Part shown: positions 29,588 to 38,053 of the stretch, one piece after another
How the letters are laid out: every line of letters starts with the position of its first letter
Position numbering within the stretch: position 1 is the stretch's first letter
Origin: Geminicoccaceae bacterium
GTDB taxonomy: Bacteria; Pseudomonadota; Alphaproteobacteria; Geminicoccales; Geminicoccaceae
Reading direction: 5' to 3'
DNA length: 64,000 nucleotides
NCBI GenBank assembly: GCA_028285265.1
Contig: JANQPX010000053.1
Coordinates: 186,001 to 250,000 of the forward strand
Program-made: the position numbers and the translations under genes
The notes under the pieces: generated by a model
What the model was told of the DNA's origin: nothing
Databases searched by the model: none
The model's input: the letters and a program-made list of their open reading frames with translations, nothing else

Positions 29588-30769
29588 TCAATCCTCGACT
29601 TGGTTCGGTTGTGGATTAGAGGCTGGATGGCCTGCTGCCAAACCCGCGAGATCAGCGAGCAGTAGACGCACCAAGTCCGTTTGCCGATGGGTATTCGTTT
29701 TTGTGAAGATCTGTTTCAGTTGGGTCCGGACGGTATCCCTTGAGACACCGAACTTCTCAGAGGCCTGCTTGAGTGACGATCCAGTGCTGAGTTCAGCGGC
29801 GAGGCGCGATTCAGCCGATGTCAGCCCATAGCGTTCCCTCAGGACATCGGAGGGAATTTGTGCCATCCATTCAGGATTGTTGATGATGGCAATCGCACAG
29901 GGCTGCGTGTCAGCCAAGATCCCAGGTTGTTCCGAGCCGCGGTCGCTGACGGGGGCAACGAAGATCGAATAGGATGGTTTCAGGGACAGGCGAGAAATGG
30001 TGAGTGTGCCACCGGGTGATGCTTGCTCTCCCTGACCTGTCGCCGCCGTCGCCATGATCAAGCGTTCCAATCTGCGCTGCACGTCGGGATTGGCGGCCAC
30101 CAGCCGACGCGCTTTTACGTCGAGGCCGTCATGTTCTCGAAGGACACCCCAAGCCAGCTTGTTGGCATAGAGCAGTTGTCCCTTGCGGCCGAACAAAACG
30201 ACCCCGATGGGAAGCCGATCAAAGGCTGTCTCCGTCGCTGCCAGCCGCTGTTCCAGGTCCGACAGGTGCCGATAAATCGCGATGGCGCTCGACAGATGGG
30301 GCAGGATTTGACGCAGCAGCTGGTCTGAGGTGCTGTCGAAGTCGCTTTGTGCCCATGGGCGATAGAACGAAATGCTGTCGCCGTTCGAGGCGTCACCAAA
30401 GAGCCGCCCAGAAATCAATTTGCCAATATCCAATCGTCGAAGGAAATCGTTGTACCAGAGGCTTTGGAGAAACTGCTCATCTGGAAGGATGTCGGGCCCG
30501 CGGAGAATTGATCCTGACTTACACCAACGACTGTTCGATAGCCAAATGTCGTACTGATGATAATAGGCGTGGTATTCTTCAATTGCTGATCGATCAATGG
30601 CAGTCGATGCCAAGACAAGTGTATTGGCCGAGTGCTGTCCGGTAACAAGGAGATTGCCTGAACTGGCCCCCGTTAGGACTCGCATATCTTCCAAGACAGA
30701 TCGCCATTTTACAGAATTGAGTGGCGCTTGATGGATGTCCTGGATGAGTTTGGAAATCTTGACTTTCAT
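29588..30769 (-). CDS. LuxR-family transcriptional regulator with PAS domain
   Basis: 393 residues. The N-terminal ~190 are of unknown fold with an aromatic-rich stretch. A PAS-like domain follows (FDRLPIGVVLFGRKGQLLYANKLAW...). The C-terminal GerE/LuxR helix-turn-helix is clear: LTSAESRLAAELSTGSSLKQASEKFGVSRDTVRTQLKQIFTKT. No acyl-homoserine-lactone domain motif and no luxI are seen, so the ligand is unknown. A CCCCA-TT-TGGGG dyad lies about 40 bases upstream of the start and may be an autoregulatory site. Confidence 0.83.
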   Translation of the reverse strand: MKVKISKLIQDIHQAPLNSVKWRSVLEDMRVLTGASSGNLLVTGQHSANTLVLASTAIDRSAIEEYHAYYHQYDIWLSNSRWCKSGSILRGPDILPDEQFLQSLWYNDFLRRLDIGKLISGRLFGDASNGDSISFYRPWAQSDFDSTSDQLLRQILPHLSSAIAIYRHLSDLEQRLAATETAFDRLPIGVVLFGRKGQLLYANKLAWGVLREHDGLDVKARRLVAANPDVQRRLERLIMATAATGQGEQASPGGTLTISRLSLKPSYSIFVAPVSDRGSEQPGILADTQPCAIAIINNPEWMAQIPSDVLRERYGLTSAESRLAAELSTGSSLKQASEKFGVSRDTVRTQLKQIFTKTNTHRQTDLVRLLLADLAGLAAGHPASNPQPNQVED

Positions 30770-31257
30770 TTGATGCGTTACTTCAGCATTTTTGCGTGAG
30801 CATATACCCCATTTGGGGCATGAATATGGTGGTCAGGAACTGTTCAATGATTTTGGGCAATCTAGCAGTCGGTTCGGCATATTGCCGACCGGCTGCATCA
30901 ATTTTCTCACCTGTCTTCCGAATATTGTCAAATGCTGTGATCGTCGCTTAAGCACGATCATGCTGATTGGGACGACTCGACGAAAAAAGGCGACGCCTTA
31001 CGGCCCGGCCTCTCGCGTTGTTTTGGGCCGCGAGGTTCGCCGATCAGACCGCCATCATCACGTCAGTTGGCAATGGTGCCGGAGCACGGCACAAACGGAC
31101 CTCTGTTCGGAACTTGGCTGTCGCTGTTTTCGCCTGAATGCCGAACGTTGACAAAGACTGTCCGGCGATCGGTGGTCCGCCACCCCTAGGCCTCGATACC
31201 TTGATATCGTAACGATAAGGCGTTTTTGGCAGTTTCTTGCCAATCGAGGGGGCACGG
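30770..31257. other. 488-base region without a confident gene
   Basis: It lies between the LuxR gene start and the SDR gene end. It contains the dyad CCCCA (30807-30811)/TGGGG (30814-30818), a GC-rich potentially folded stretch near 30995-31035, and a TATCGT-A-ACGATA dyad (31205-31217) followed by a short T-run on the plus strand. A 119-codon plus-strand frame (30792-31151) has no convincing protein character. A plus-strand small RNA ending near 31227 is possible but unproven. Confidence 0.3.
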
Positions 31258-32043
31258 CTATTTCGGCGCCATGCGAAGGGCACCATCCAGGCGGATGGTT
31301 TCACCATTCAGCATCGGATTCTCGACAATGGCCTTGACCAGGTCTGCGTATTCGGAGGGCTGACCTAATCTCGGTGGAAATGGCACGCTTGCGCCGAGCG
31401 ACTTTTGAACGTCTTCCGGCAGGCCTTTCAGCATCGCGGTTTCGAAAATGCCAGGCGCGATGGTGACAACGCGGATGCCGAACCGTGCGAGCTCGCGAGC
31501 TGCCGGCAATGTCAGCGCGGCAACCCCGCCCTTCGAGGCGGCGTAGGCAGCTTGGCCAATCTGGCCGTCATATGCCGCAACCGACGCCGTATTGACGATG
31601 ACCCCGCGCTCGCCATCGACATAGGCATCCAGTTTCGCCATTTCGGCGGCGGCGAGGCGCATCAGATTAAACGAGCCGATCAAGTTGACTTTGATCACCT
31701 TGTCGAACGACTCCAGAGGAAGTGGCCCGTCGCGTCCGACGATGCGACCAGCAGGAGCTATCCCTGCACAATTCACGAGGATGCGCGCAGGCCCATTGAT
31801 GTTGGCTGCCTCGATGACCGCAGTCTCGGTCGCATTAGCATCGGTGACGTCGCAAGGTGCAGCCAGGCAGCCTAGCGTCCCGGCCGCATCGTCCAATGCG
31901 CTGCCGGGTAAGTCCAAAAGCGCAACCTTGGCGCCCAGATCGACCAACCGCTTTGCCGTCGCCTGCCCAAGCCCCGATGCGCCGCCGGTGACCAAAGCGG
32001 ATGCTCCCTTGATCTCCACCTTTCGATTCCCCAAGTCTGACAT
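31258..32043 (-). CDS. SDR-family 3-hydroxyacyl-CoA dehydrogenase type 2-like protein
   Basis: 261 residues with cofactor motif VTGGASGLGQATAKRL, LVNCAGIAPAGR, active-site Ser in NTASVAAYDGQIGQ and the catalytic YAASK. The pattern (CDVTDA, IAPGIFETAMLKGLP, FPPRLGQPSEYADLV, NGETIRLDGALRM) matches the HSD17B10/short-chain 3-hydroxyacyl-CoA dehydrogenase group, which acts with NAD+ in fatty-acid or branched-chain amino acid breakdown. No beta-oxidation genes adjoin it, although another hydroxyacyl-CoA dehydrogenase lies at 59-60 kb. Confidence 0.88.
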   Translation of the reverse strand: MSDLGNRKVEIKGASALVTGGASGLGQATAKRLVDLGAKVALLDLPGSALDDAAGTLGCLAAPCDVTDANATETAVIEAANINGPARILVNCAGIAPAGRIVGRDGPLPLESFDKVIKVNLIGSFNLMRLAAAEMAKLDAYVDGERGVIVNTASVAAYDGQIGQAAYAASKGGVAALTLPAARELARFGIRVVTIAPGIFETAMLKGLPEDVQKSLGASVPFPPRLGQPSEYADLVKAIVENPMLNGETIRLDGALRMAPK

Positions 32044-32108
32044 GTGTCTAGATGTTTCCCTTTGACCTTATCGTCGGTTCATGGAGCCGGCCATAGGAGA
32101 TGGAGACG

Positions 32109-32462
32109 ATGACAAGCGGAACAGGTCTTACGGGGCTCCCGGTGGCTAGCGAACCGCCTGAGGAAGAGCGTTTTTGGAAGAAACTAAAACGCGTCATAGC
32201 GCGCGTTCCTTTTGCCGAAGATCTTGTCGCCGCCTATTACTGCGCTGCTGATCGAGACACACCCGCATATGTTCGTGCGGTCCTACTTGGCGCCATCGCC
32301 TATTTTGTTCTGCCCGTCGACATGGTTCCTGATGTCCTGGCCGGGCTTGGGTTCACGGACGATGCCTCCGTTCTGGCGGCCGCCGTTGCGGCGGTTGGAC
32401 GTCATTTGCAGCCGCAGCATCGAGCCCTTGCGCAACAGGCTCTCGAACGCCTGACACGCTGA
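32109..32462 (+). CDS. DUF1232 (YkvA-like) protein
   Basis: About 117 residues. The DUF1232 core is clear: TPAYVRAVLLGAIAYFVLPVDMVPDVLAGLGFTDDASVLAAAVAAV, two hydrophobic segments with the conserved 'PxDxxPD'. ATG 32109 is preferred since AGGAG lies nine bases upstream; ATG 32100 abuts that site. Small inner-membrane protein of unknown function, divergent from the SDR gene. Confidence 0.8.
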   Translation: MTSGTGLTGLPVASEPPEEERFWKKLKRVIARVPFAEDLVAAYYCAADRDTPAYVRAVLLGAIAYFVLPVDMVPDVLAGLGFTDDASVLAAAVAAVGRHLQPQHRALAQQALERLTR

Positions 32463-32861
32463 ACGCCTTTGGAGTACGGGGGCCGGCACGGCTCTGATGA
32501 CGCTCCAAGTGAATGCGCACAACCTTCAACCAAAAGATGATCAACCCGTGTTAAAGGTTGGGATTTGACGAGTTGTCGCGATTTCAAGCGATTGCTTTAG
32601 CAATCGATATGCTGTTAGTCTGAAAAACAAGAGAACGGCGTGCTTTGCCCGAGATCGACGTTCGCGTCGACCCAACGTCAAAGGGAGACAAGGGTGGCGT
32701 CCGCCGATCAGTTTAGGGAGGAAACAAAATACTGCCTCGGCGAGAAGACCGAATGCTTAGAAGAGCAACGAGCCAGGCGGTGCCAAGGGGCCACGCGAGG
32801 TTTTTTCGCCAGTGCCTATCCACGATACCGAATCGATGCTGAGCAGAAAGGGAGACAATCT
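32463..32861. other. 399-base leader of the TRAP operon
   Basis: No gene is seen. The frame of dctP is open from 32640 but lacks coding character before 32862. The stretch holds a perfect 8-2-8 dyad at 32589-32606 and should contain the TRAP promoter; the long 5' untranslated region may carry further control. Confidence 0.4.
32589..32606. promoter_or_regulatory. Operator-like 8-2-8 dyad upstream of the TRAP operon
   Basis: CGATTGCT-TT-AGCAATCG, perfect arms 32589-32596 and 32599-32606. The compact symmetric form is typical of GntR- or LacI-type operators. No regulator gene is adjacent. Confidence 0.45.
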
Positions 32862-33911
32862 ATGCCAAACAAGTTCCTGACGGCCGCGTGTGCGGTCGGC
32901 ATGGCCGCCAGTTTTGGTCTGGCCACGGCTGACAAGGCTGAGGCCAAAGAGCGTTGGAAAATGCATTCGGCCTTCGGTCAGAACGTCGCCGTGATCGGGC
33001 CGGTCGGTTATCGCATTGCCGAATGGGTGAATGAGATGACCGATGGCGACTTCGACATCAAGGTGTTTGAACCCGGTGCGATCGTTGGCGGTTATGCCTA
33101 TTACGATGCTGTCTCGGAAGGCGCTCTCGACGCTGCTTATGGAACGCCTGGCGCTAACCAAGGCAAGAATTCAGCGTACAACTTCTTCTCCACCTGGCCG
33201 TTTGGACCACCAGCACCAGAATTCCTGGCTTGGATGCTGTATGGCGGCGGCGTCGAGATGGCCGAAGAGATGTACGCTCGGGACAATATCGTGTTCCACA
33301 TGTGCGGCATGATCCCGCCTGAAACCTCGGGCTGGTTCCGTACGGAGATCACGAGCCTTGAGGAGCTACAAGGGCTGAAGATGCGCTTCTTCGGTCTTGG
33401 TGCGAAGGTCATGCAGAAGTTCGGTGTGTCGACCCAGCAGCTCGCTGGTGGCGATATCTATCCGGCTCTCGAACTTGGCACCATTGATGCGACCGAGTTC
33501 TCCATGCCGGCGATCGACCGCTCTTACGGTTTCTACCAGATCGCCAAGTATAACTACTTCCCAGGCTGGCACCAGCAGTCCACCACCAATGAGATCCTGA
33601 TCAATAAGGAGAAGTGGGACGGGTTGTCGGCGCCATATCAGGCCATCTTTAAGGCAGCTTGTAAGGCGAACATCGCCCAGGAAATCGCTGAAGGCGAGTT
33701 CCTTCAGGCTGATGCCATGGCTGCCAATGAAGCTGACGGCGTGACCAATGTGCGCTGGCCGGATGAGGTCCTGACCGAGCTTGAATCCGCTTGGGGTGAA
33801 GTGATCGCAGAAGAGGTTGCTGCGAACGAAGACAGCGCTCGGATCTGGGCGTCGATCACGGAATTCCGTGACAAGTTCAAGATCTGGGGTGAAATGGGCT
33901 ACCTCAAGTAG
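32862..33911 (+). CDS. dctP: TRAP transporter solute-binding protein (DctP family)
   Basis: 349 residues from ATG 32862 behind AAAGGGAGACAATCT. A signal peptide ends near ADKAEA. The mature DctP fold contains VISEG-like DAVSEGALDAAYGTPG, EELQGLKMRFFGLGAKVM with the conserved Arg that binds the substrate carboxylate, and GGDIYPALELGTIDATEFSMP. The pattern resembles binding proteins for 2-oxo or 2-hydroxy monocarboxylates (TakP-like) more than C4-dicarboxylates, but the ligand is an inference. A strong hairpin follows the stop. Confidence 0.9.
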   Translation: MPNKFLTAACAVGMAASFGLATADKAEAKERWKMHSAFGQNVAVIGPVGYRIAEWVNEMTDGDFDIKVFEPGAIVGGYAYYDAVSEGALDAAYGTPGANQGKNSAYNFFSTWPFGPPAPEFLAWMLYGGGVEMAEEMYARDNIVFHMCGMIPPETSGWFRTEITSLEELQGLKMRFFGLGAKVMQKFGVSTQQLAGGDIYPALELGTIDATEFSMPAIDRSYGFYQIAKYNYFPGWHQQSTTNEILINKEKWDGLSAPYQAIFKAACKANIAQEIAEGEFLQADAMAANEADGVTNVRWPDEVLTELESAWGEVIAEEVAANEDSARIWASITEFRDKFKIWGEMGYLK

Positions 33912-33924
33912 CCGGATGTTAGAT

Positions 33925-33955
33925 CGGCTGCCTCTTCGGAGGCAGCCGGTTTTTT
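33925..33955 (+). terminator. Intrinsic terminator after dctP
   Basis: Perfect 10-base stem CGGCTGCCTC / GAGGCAGCCG (33925-33934, 33939-33948) closed by a TTCG tetraloop, then GTTTTTT. It lies between dctP and dctQ of one operon, so partial termination would favour the binding protein. Confidence 0.85.
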
Positions 33956-34069
33956 ATGGACCTTGGCGTTAACCAAAAACAAACCATCGAGAGGCATACT
34001 GCCGTGAGAGGAGCCGCATGAGGTGGCGACGACGGCAGCTATAGTCAGCGATCAGCGAGGCGCTCTTCG

Positions 34070-34744
34070 ATGAACGGTATGCTCAATCTTGCGGATCGGC
34101 TTGATCGGATCCCACGCTTTATCGGCAAATGTGCTGGTTTTGTCGTCTTACCTCTGATCGCCGTGATCATGTTCGATGTGATCACCCGGAAGATCGATTT
34201 CCTTCGCATCGGCATGTCCCAACTGTCTTGGTATTGGCTCATCGAGCCGATCAAGCTGCAGGATATGCAGTGGCACTTACACGCCGTCATTCTGATGCTG
34301 TCCTTCGGATACGGCTATATCATGAATTCCCATGTCAGGGTCGACGTCTTCCGAGAAATGCTGCCGCGCCGAGGCCAAGCGTGGATTGAATTCTGGGGCA
34401 TCGTCTTGTTGGCCGTGCCCTACCTGGTCATCGCTATCTACTTCTCCTTCCAGTTCGTCAAAATCTCGTTTTTTCAGGGAGAGGGCTCGGAATCTCTCAC
34501 AGGCATCACGCACCGTTACATCATCAAATCTGTCATGTTCATTGGGTTTGTGCTGACGTTTAGTGCCTTTCTTGCCACGTTTCTTCGGCTTTGGGCGCTG
34601 TTATTCGGCGACCATGATGGCAAGGAAAGGGCGGCGGCCGCTCTCAAACTCTTCTCGCAAGACACCAACCGGACCGCCGACGCCTTAGCAGCGGAGGCAA
34701 GAAGCATGGCTGCAAGCCTGCACCCGACGGACAAGGAGCGCTAG
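34070..34744 (+). CDS. dctQ: TRAP transporter small permease (DctQ)
   Basis: 224 residues with four membrane helices: FVVLPLIAVIMFDVIT, WHLHAVILMLSFGYGYIM, EFWGIVLLAVPYLVIAIYF and KSVMFIGFVLTFSAFLATFL. It retains the DctQ signature Q-x-WHLHAVI...HVRVDVFRE. The C-terminal ~45 residues are polar. It forms the membrane complex with DctM, which begins three bases after its stop. Confidence 0.88.
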   Translation: MNGMLNLADRLDRIPRFIGKCAGFVVLPLIAVIMFDVITRKIDFLRIGMSQLSWYWLIEPIKLQDMQWHLHAVILMLSFGYGYIMNSHVRVDVFREMLPRRGQAWIEFWGIVLLAVPYLVIAIYFSFQFVKISFFQGEGSESLTGITHRYIIKSVMFIGFVLTFSAFLATFLRLWALLFGDHDGKERAAAALKLFSQDTNRTADALAAEARSMAASLHPTDKER

Positions 34745-34747
34745 GCG

Positions 34748-36370
34748 ATGGGGGAAGCCCTATACGAACATTTTGAGGAATTCGTCGGCGCTTATATGTT
34801 TCTTTGCCTCGGTTTGACCCTGTTCACGGGCTTACCGGTTGCCGTGGCTCTCGGCGGCATTGCGATTATCTTCGCCTATCTTGGCGTCTTCTTTGAATAT
34901 ATGGACATGACCTATCTCTACGGGTTTTTTCCTGTCCCTAGAGAAATGTTCATCTTGATGCCGCGCATCTGGGGCGGTGATGGCTCAAGTGGTGCTATTC
35001 AAAACCCTGTCCTTGTCGCCATTCCATGCTTCATTTTCATGGGGACCATGCTGGAGCGCTCCCGGGTTGCCGCTGATCTCCTGCACATTCTCCAGGTCGT
35101 TCTAAAGCGGGTTCCAGGCGGTCTTGCGTTGTCGGTCACGGTCATGGGCACGATCATGGCGGCGACGACCGGCATCATCGGTGCCTCCGTCGTCATGATG
35201 ACGCTTCTCGCTCTGCCAACGATGATCGACCGCGGGTATCACAAACCGCTCGCCACGGGCACCATCGCTGCTTCCGCCACGCTCGGTATCTTGATCCCCC
35301 CATCGATCATGCTCGTGTTGATGGCCAATCTGCTCGCGGTTTCCGTGGGTAATCTGTTTATTGGCGCGATCTTGCCAGGCCTCGTCCTCTCGGGACTCTA
35401 CTTCATCTATATCCTTACAGTCAGTTCGATCAAGCCTAGCTTGGCGCCACCTTTGCCAGAGGATGCCATTCAGCTGGAGCCGACGAATAAGTCTCGTTTA
35501 ACGACATACTTCATGATCGTCGGCGCTATCGTTGCCGCGGCTGTCGTCTTGTCCAACACGGGCCTTGCCGACCTCTTCAATTGGCCGCTTCTCGCGTTTT
35601 TTGGCATCTTTGCGACCTCGATGATCATCGGTCGTGCGGAGGGCGACACGCTTTTTGGTGCGGTCTTGAAGGGCCTCGTACCGCCCGTCTTTCTGATTGT
35701 GCTTGTCCTTGGATCCATCTTCGCGGGTTGGGCGACGCCGACCGAGGCAGCAGGTGTGGGTGCCTTTGGTTCGATAATTCTGGCGCTATTCAACCGAACG
35801 TTAACCAAAGAGGTGGTCACCGAAGTTTGTCATCGGACGGCACTCACGACGGCGATGATCTTTTTCATTTTCGTTGGTGCCACAGCCTTCTCTTACATGT
35901 TTCGGGCTCTTTACGGTGAAGACCTGATTATTGAGTTTATCGAGTGGCTCAATCTTGGCGCCTGGCCTCTCCTTATCATGCTGATGACGGTGATCTTCTT
36001 ACTCGGTTTTTTCTTCGACTTTATCGAGATCACGCTGATCATCCTGCCCGTTTTTGCGCCAATCATCAAAGCGTTGGCGCCCGAATTCGCATCGCATCTT
36101 GGTGTCGAGGGAGCTGCAATCCAGCATATACAAGCCCAAACAATCTATTGGTTTGCGATCCTTGCAGCGGTGAATCTTCAAACCTCCTTTTTGACACCCC
36201 CTTTCGGCTTTGCGCTGTTCTATATGAAAGGTGTCGCTGGCGACTCGGTGAAGATGACAGAGATCTACCGGGGGATTATTCCGTTCGTGATCCTGCAGCT
36301 CATTGGTCTAGCGATCGTCATTAACTTCCCGCAACTGACGCTTTGGTTGCCAGAGCTCATGCTTGATTGA
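34748..36370 (+). CDS. dctM: TRAP transporter large permease (DctM)
   Basis: 540 residues, longer than the ~430 of C4-dicarboxylate DctM but usual for the subgroup paired with 200+ residue DctQ proteins. About a dozen hydrophobic helices, with TTGIIGASVVMMTLLALPTM, ATLGILIPPSIMLVLMA, GWATPTEAAGVGAFGSIIL and TSFLTPPFGFALFYMKG as family signatures. It is the Na+-coupled transport subunit. An extra loop (35440-35500) precedes the central helices. Confidence 0.92.
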   Translation: MGEALYEHFEEFVGAYMFLCLGLTLFTGLPVAVALGGIAIIFAYLGVFFEYMDMTYLYGFFPVPREMFILMPRIWGGDGSSGAIQNPVLVAIPCFIFMGTMLERSRVAADLLHILQVVLKRVPGGLALSVTVMGTIMAATTGIIGASVVMMTLLALPTMIDRGYHKPLATGTIAASATLGILIPPSIMLVLMANLLAVSVGNLFIGAILPGLVLSGLYFIYILTVSSIKPSLAPPLPEDAIQLEPTNKSRLTTYFMIVGAIVAAAVVLSNTGLADLFNWPLLAFFGIFATSMIIGRAEGDTLFGAVLKGLVPPVFLIVLVLGSIFAGWATPTEAAGVGAFGSIILALFNRTLTKEVVTEVCHRTALTTAMIFFIFVGATAFSYMFRALYGEDLIIEFIEWLNLGAWPLLIMLMTVIFLLGFFFDFIEITLIILPVFAPIIKALAPEFASHLGVEGAAIQHIQAQTIYWFAILAAVNLQTSFLTPPFGFALFYMKGVAGDSVKMTEIYRGIIPFVILQLIGLAIVINFPQLTLWLPELMLD

Positions 36371-36413
36371 TGGAGCCGGCGATCGGGAAAGCAGCTGCCG
36401 GTTAAGAGAGGAG

Positions 36414-36444
36414 GGGCTGGGGATCGGCCGAAGCCACCCAGCCC
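36414..36444. terminator. Hairpin between converging dctM and chaC
   Basis: GGGCTGGG (36414-36421) and CCCAGCCC (36437-36444) pair perfectly over 8 bases. No T-run on either strand. It is placed as expected for a bidirectional 3'-end structure. Confidence 0.35.
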
Positions 36445-36501
36445 ATCAACATCGCCGTCGTTCGTTCGGGGCTGCGAGCGATACTTGGCCGATTGGCTGC
36501 G

Positions 36502-37116
36502 TTAGGCGGCGTTCTTGTGGAGCATGTGGGCAAGCCGATTCAGGATCGCATCATCGACCCCAAGTTGCTTGAGGTGCGATACGGTGCTGAGGACATAGTC
36601 GCGATTATGCCCGGATCGCCCCTGGCTTTTCTCCACTCTTGCAAGAAGCTCTGATACCGACAACTTTCCCGCATATTGAGCATGGTCGCGACGCACCACG
36701 TAGCACCAGGCTGACACGCGGCCTTGTTCGGTCTGAATCGTAAGCTGCTTGCGTTGATAGACATCGGTCACCAATTCGCGAGCATCGAGATAAGCGAGAA
36801 CGTCCTCCTCCTGATCCGGTCGGAACCGAAAGGCGATTCCTTTGCAGGCTCCGCCGTTATCAAGGCCGAAGACCAACCCTGGGTGTTCTTGCGTGCCGCG
36901 ATGCACCCAGCTGTAGACGCAGAGGCTTCGATGATAGCCATGGAGACGGGCATGGCAGGATTGTTCAAAGGTAAATCCTGGCTTCCACATGAGGGATCCA
37001 TAGCCGAAGATCCAAGGTGTACCCGCAACTTCATCTTGGGCTCGATCTGCTATGGCTTCAGACGGTGTTGCTTCGAGAGCTCGATCCACGTGCTCAGCCC
37101 CGATCGTCGCTGCCAC
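36502..37116 (-). CDS. Gamma-glutamylcyclotransferase, ChaC family
   Basis: 204 residues with the family's glycine-rich loop FGYGSLMWKPGF, RSLCVYSWVHRGTQEHPGLVFGLD, and the catalytic Glu in YLDARELV. ChaC enzymes split glutathione (or gamma-glutamyl peptides) into 5-oxoproline and the remaining dipeptide. The start is GTG 37116, overlapping the tyrA stop by 23 bases; a GTG at 37089 is an alternative with GGGG upstream. It is last in the minus-strand hisC-tyrA-chaC run. Confidence 0.87.
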   Translation of the reverse strand: MAATIGAEHVDRALEATPSEAIADRAQDEVAGTPWIFGYGSLMWKPGFTFEQSCHARLHGYHRSLCVYSWVHRGTQEHPGLVFGLDNGGACKGIAFRFRPDQEEDVLAYLDARELVTDVYQRKQLTIQTEQGRVSAWCYVVRRDHAQYAGKLSVSELLARVEKSQGRSGHNRDYVLSTVSHLKQLGVDDAILNRLAHMLHKNAA

Positions 37117-38053
37117 CGGCAGCTTCGACCGCGGCCTGCCGCTGGAAGGCCTGGCCCTCGGCGATCACACCGCGGCGAACTTCACGCGTCCGGGTGAACA
37201 GTGATTCCAGCGTCTCGCCGTCTCCCCAGCGAATGGCACGCTGAAGCACACTGAGATCCTCAGAAAAACGGCCCAGCATCTCGAGAACGGCTTCTTTGTT
37301 GTTCAAAAAAATGTCCCGCCACATCACGGGATCGGAGCCGGCGATCCGCGTGAAATCCGTAAATCCGCCGGCGGAGTACCGAAGGACTTCAGTCTGTTGA
37401 TGCTCTTCAAGATCCGCGACGGTGCCGACGATGGTATAGGCGATCAGATGCGGGAGATGCGAAGTAATTGCCAGCACCCGGTCATGATGCTCGGCGGTCA
37501 TCGTCGAGACACGAGATCCCGCGGCTTGCCAAAGGGCTTTGACCTTGGCGAGGGCATCCTGATCAGTCTCGGCGATCGGTGTCAGAATACAATGGCGTCC
37601 GACAAAGAGCGTATCGAACGCCGCATCAGGACCTGAATTTTCGGTGCCGGCCACCGGGTGTCCGGGCACGAGTCGTCCACGAAACGGCAGATGCGGCAGA
37701 ACATCGTCAATAACTTTGGTCTTGATGGAGCCGACGTCAGTGATGATCGCGTTCCGGTCTAAGGTCGACGTCATGGCTTTGGCAACCTTGCCGACGGCGC
37801 CTACGGGGGTGCCGATGACGACTAAATCAGCGCCGATGACAGCCTCGGCCGGATCGGTGACGCCGCGATCGGCAATGCCGAGTTCGATGGCACGAGCGAT
37901 CGTGCTTTCTCGGCGCGAGCAAGCGACGATCTCATCCGCGAGGCCCTTCCCCTTGATGACTTTGGCAAGTGACCCGTTGATGAGGCCGATGCCGATCATG
38001 GCAACGCGGTGGAATTTTGGCACCGGCAGCTGGGCGTAATCGATGTCTGTCAC
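37094..38053 (-). CDS. Prephenate/arogenate dehydrogenase (TyrA/TyrC family)
   Basis: 319 residues, a monofunctional enzyme without chorismate mutase or ACT domain. The NAD-binding MIGIGLINGSLAKVIKGKG is at the N-terminus, VIGTPVGAVGKVAKAM and DVGSIKTKVI follow, and the substrate His is in PGHPVAGTENSG. It oxidatively decarboxylates prephenate or arogenate in tyrosine synthesis. Its ATG overlaps the hisC stop by four bases, so the pair is coupled; a HisC paralogue next to TyrC commonly serves as aromatic transaminase. Confidence 0.9.
   Translation of the reverse strand: MTDIDYAQLPVPKFHRVAMIGIGLINGSLAKVIKGKGLADEIVACSRRESTIARAIELGIADRGVTDPAEAVIGADLVVIGTPVGAVGKVAKAMTSTLDRNAIITDVGSIKTKVIDDVLPHLPFRGRLVPGHPVAGTENSGPDAAFDTLFVGRHCILTPIAETDQDALAKVKALWQAAGSRVSTMTAEHHDRVLAITSHLPHLIAYTIVGTVADLEEHQQTEVLRYSAGGFTDFTRIAGSDPVMWRDIFLNNKEAVLEMLGRFSEDLSVLQRAIRWGDGETLESLFTRTREVRRGVIAEGQAFQRQAAVEAAGGSDDRG

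Noticed and set aside
30792-31151. 119-codon plus-strand frame
   Set aside because: Cys/Arg/His-scattered composition with no ribosome site; kept only as part of the non-coding description.
32640-32861. 74-codon N-terminal extension of dctP
   Set aside because: It would bury the signal peptide; the good ribosome site and signal sequence both support 32862.
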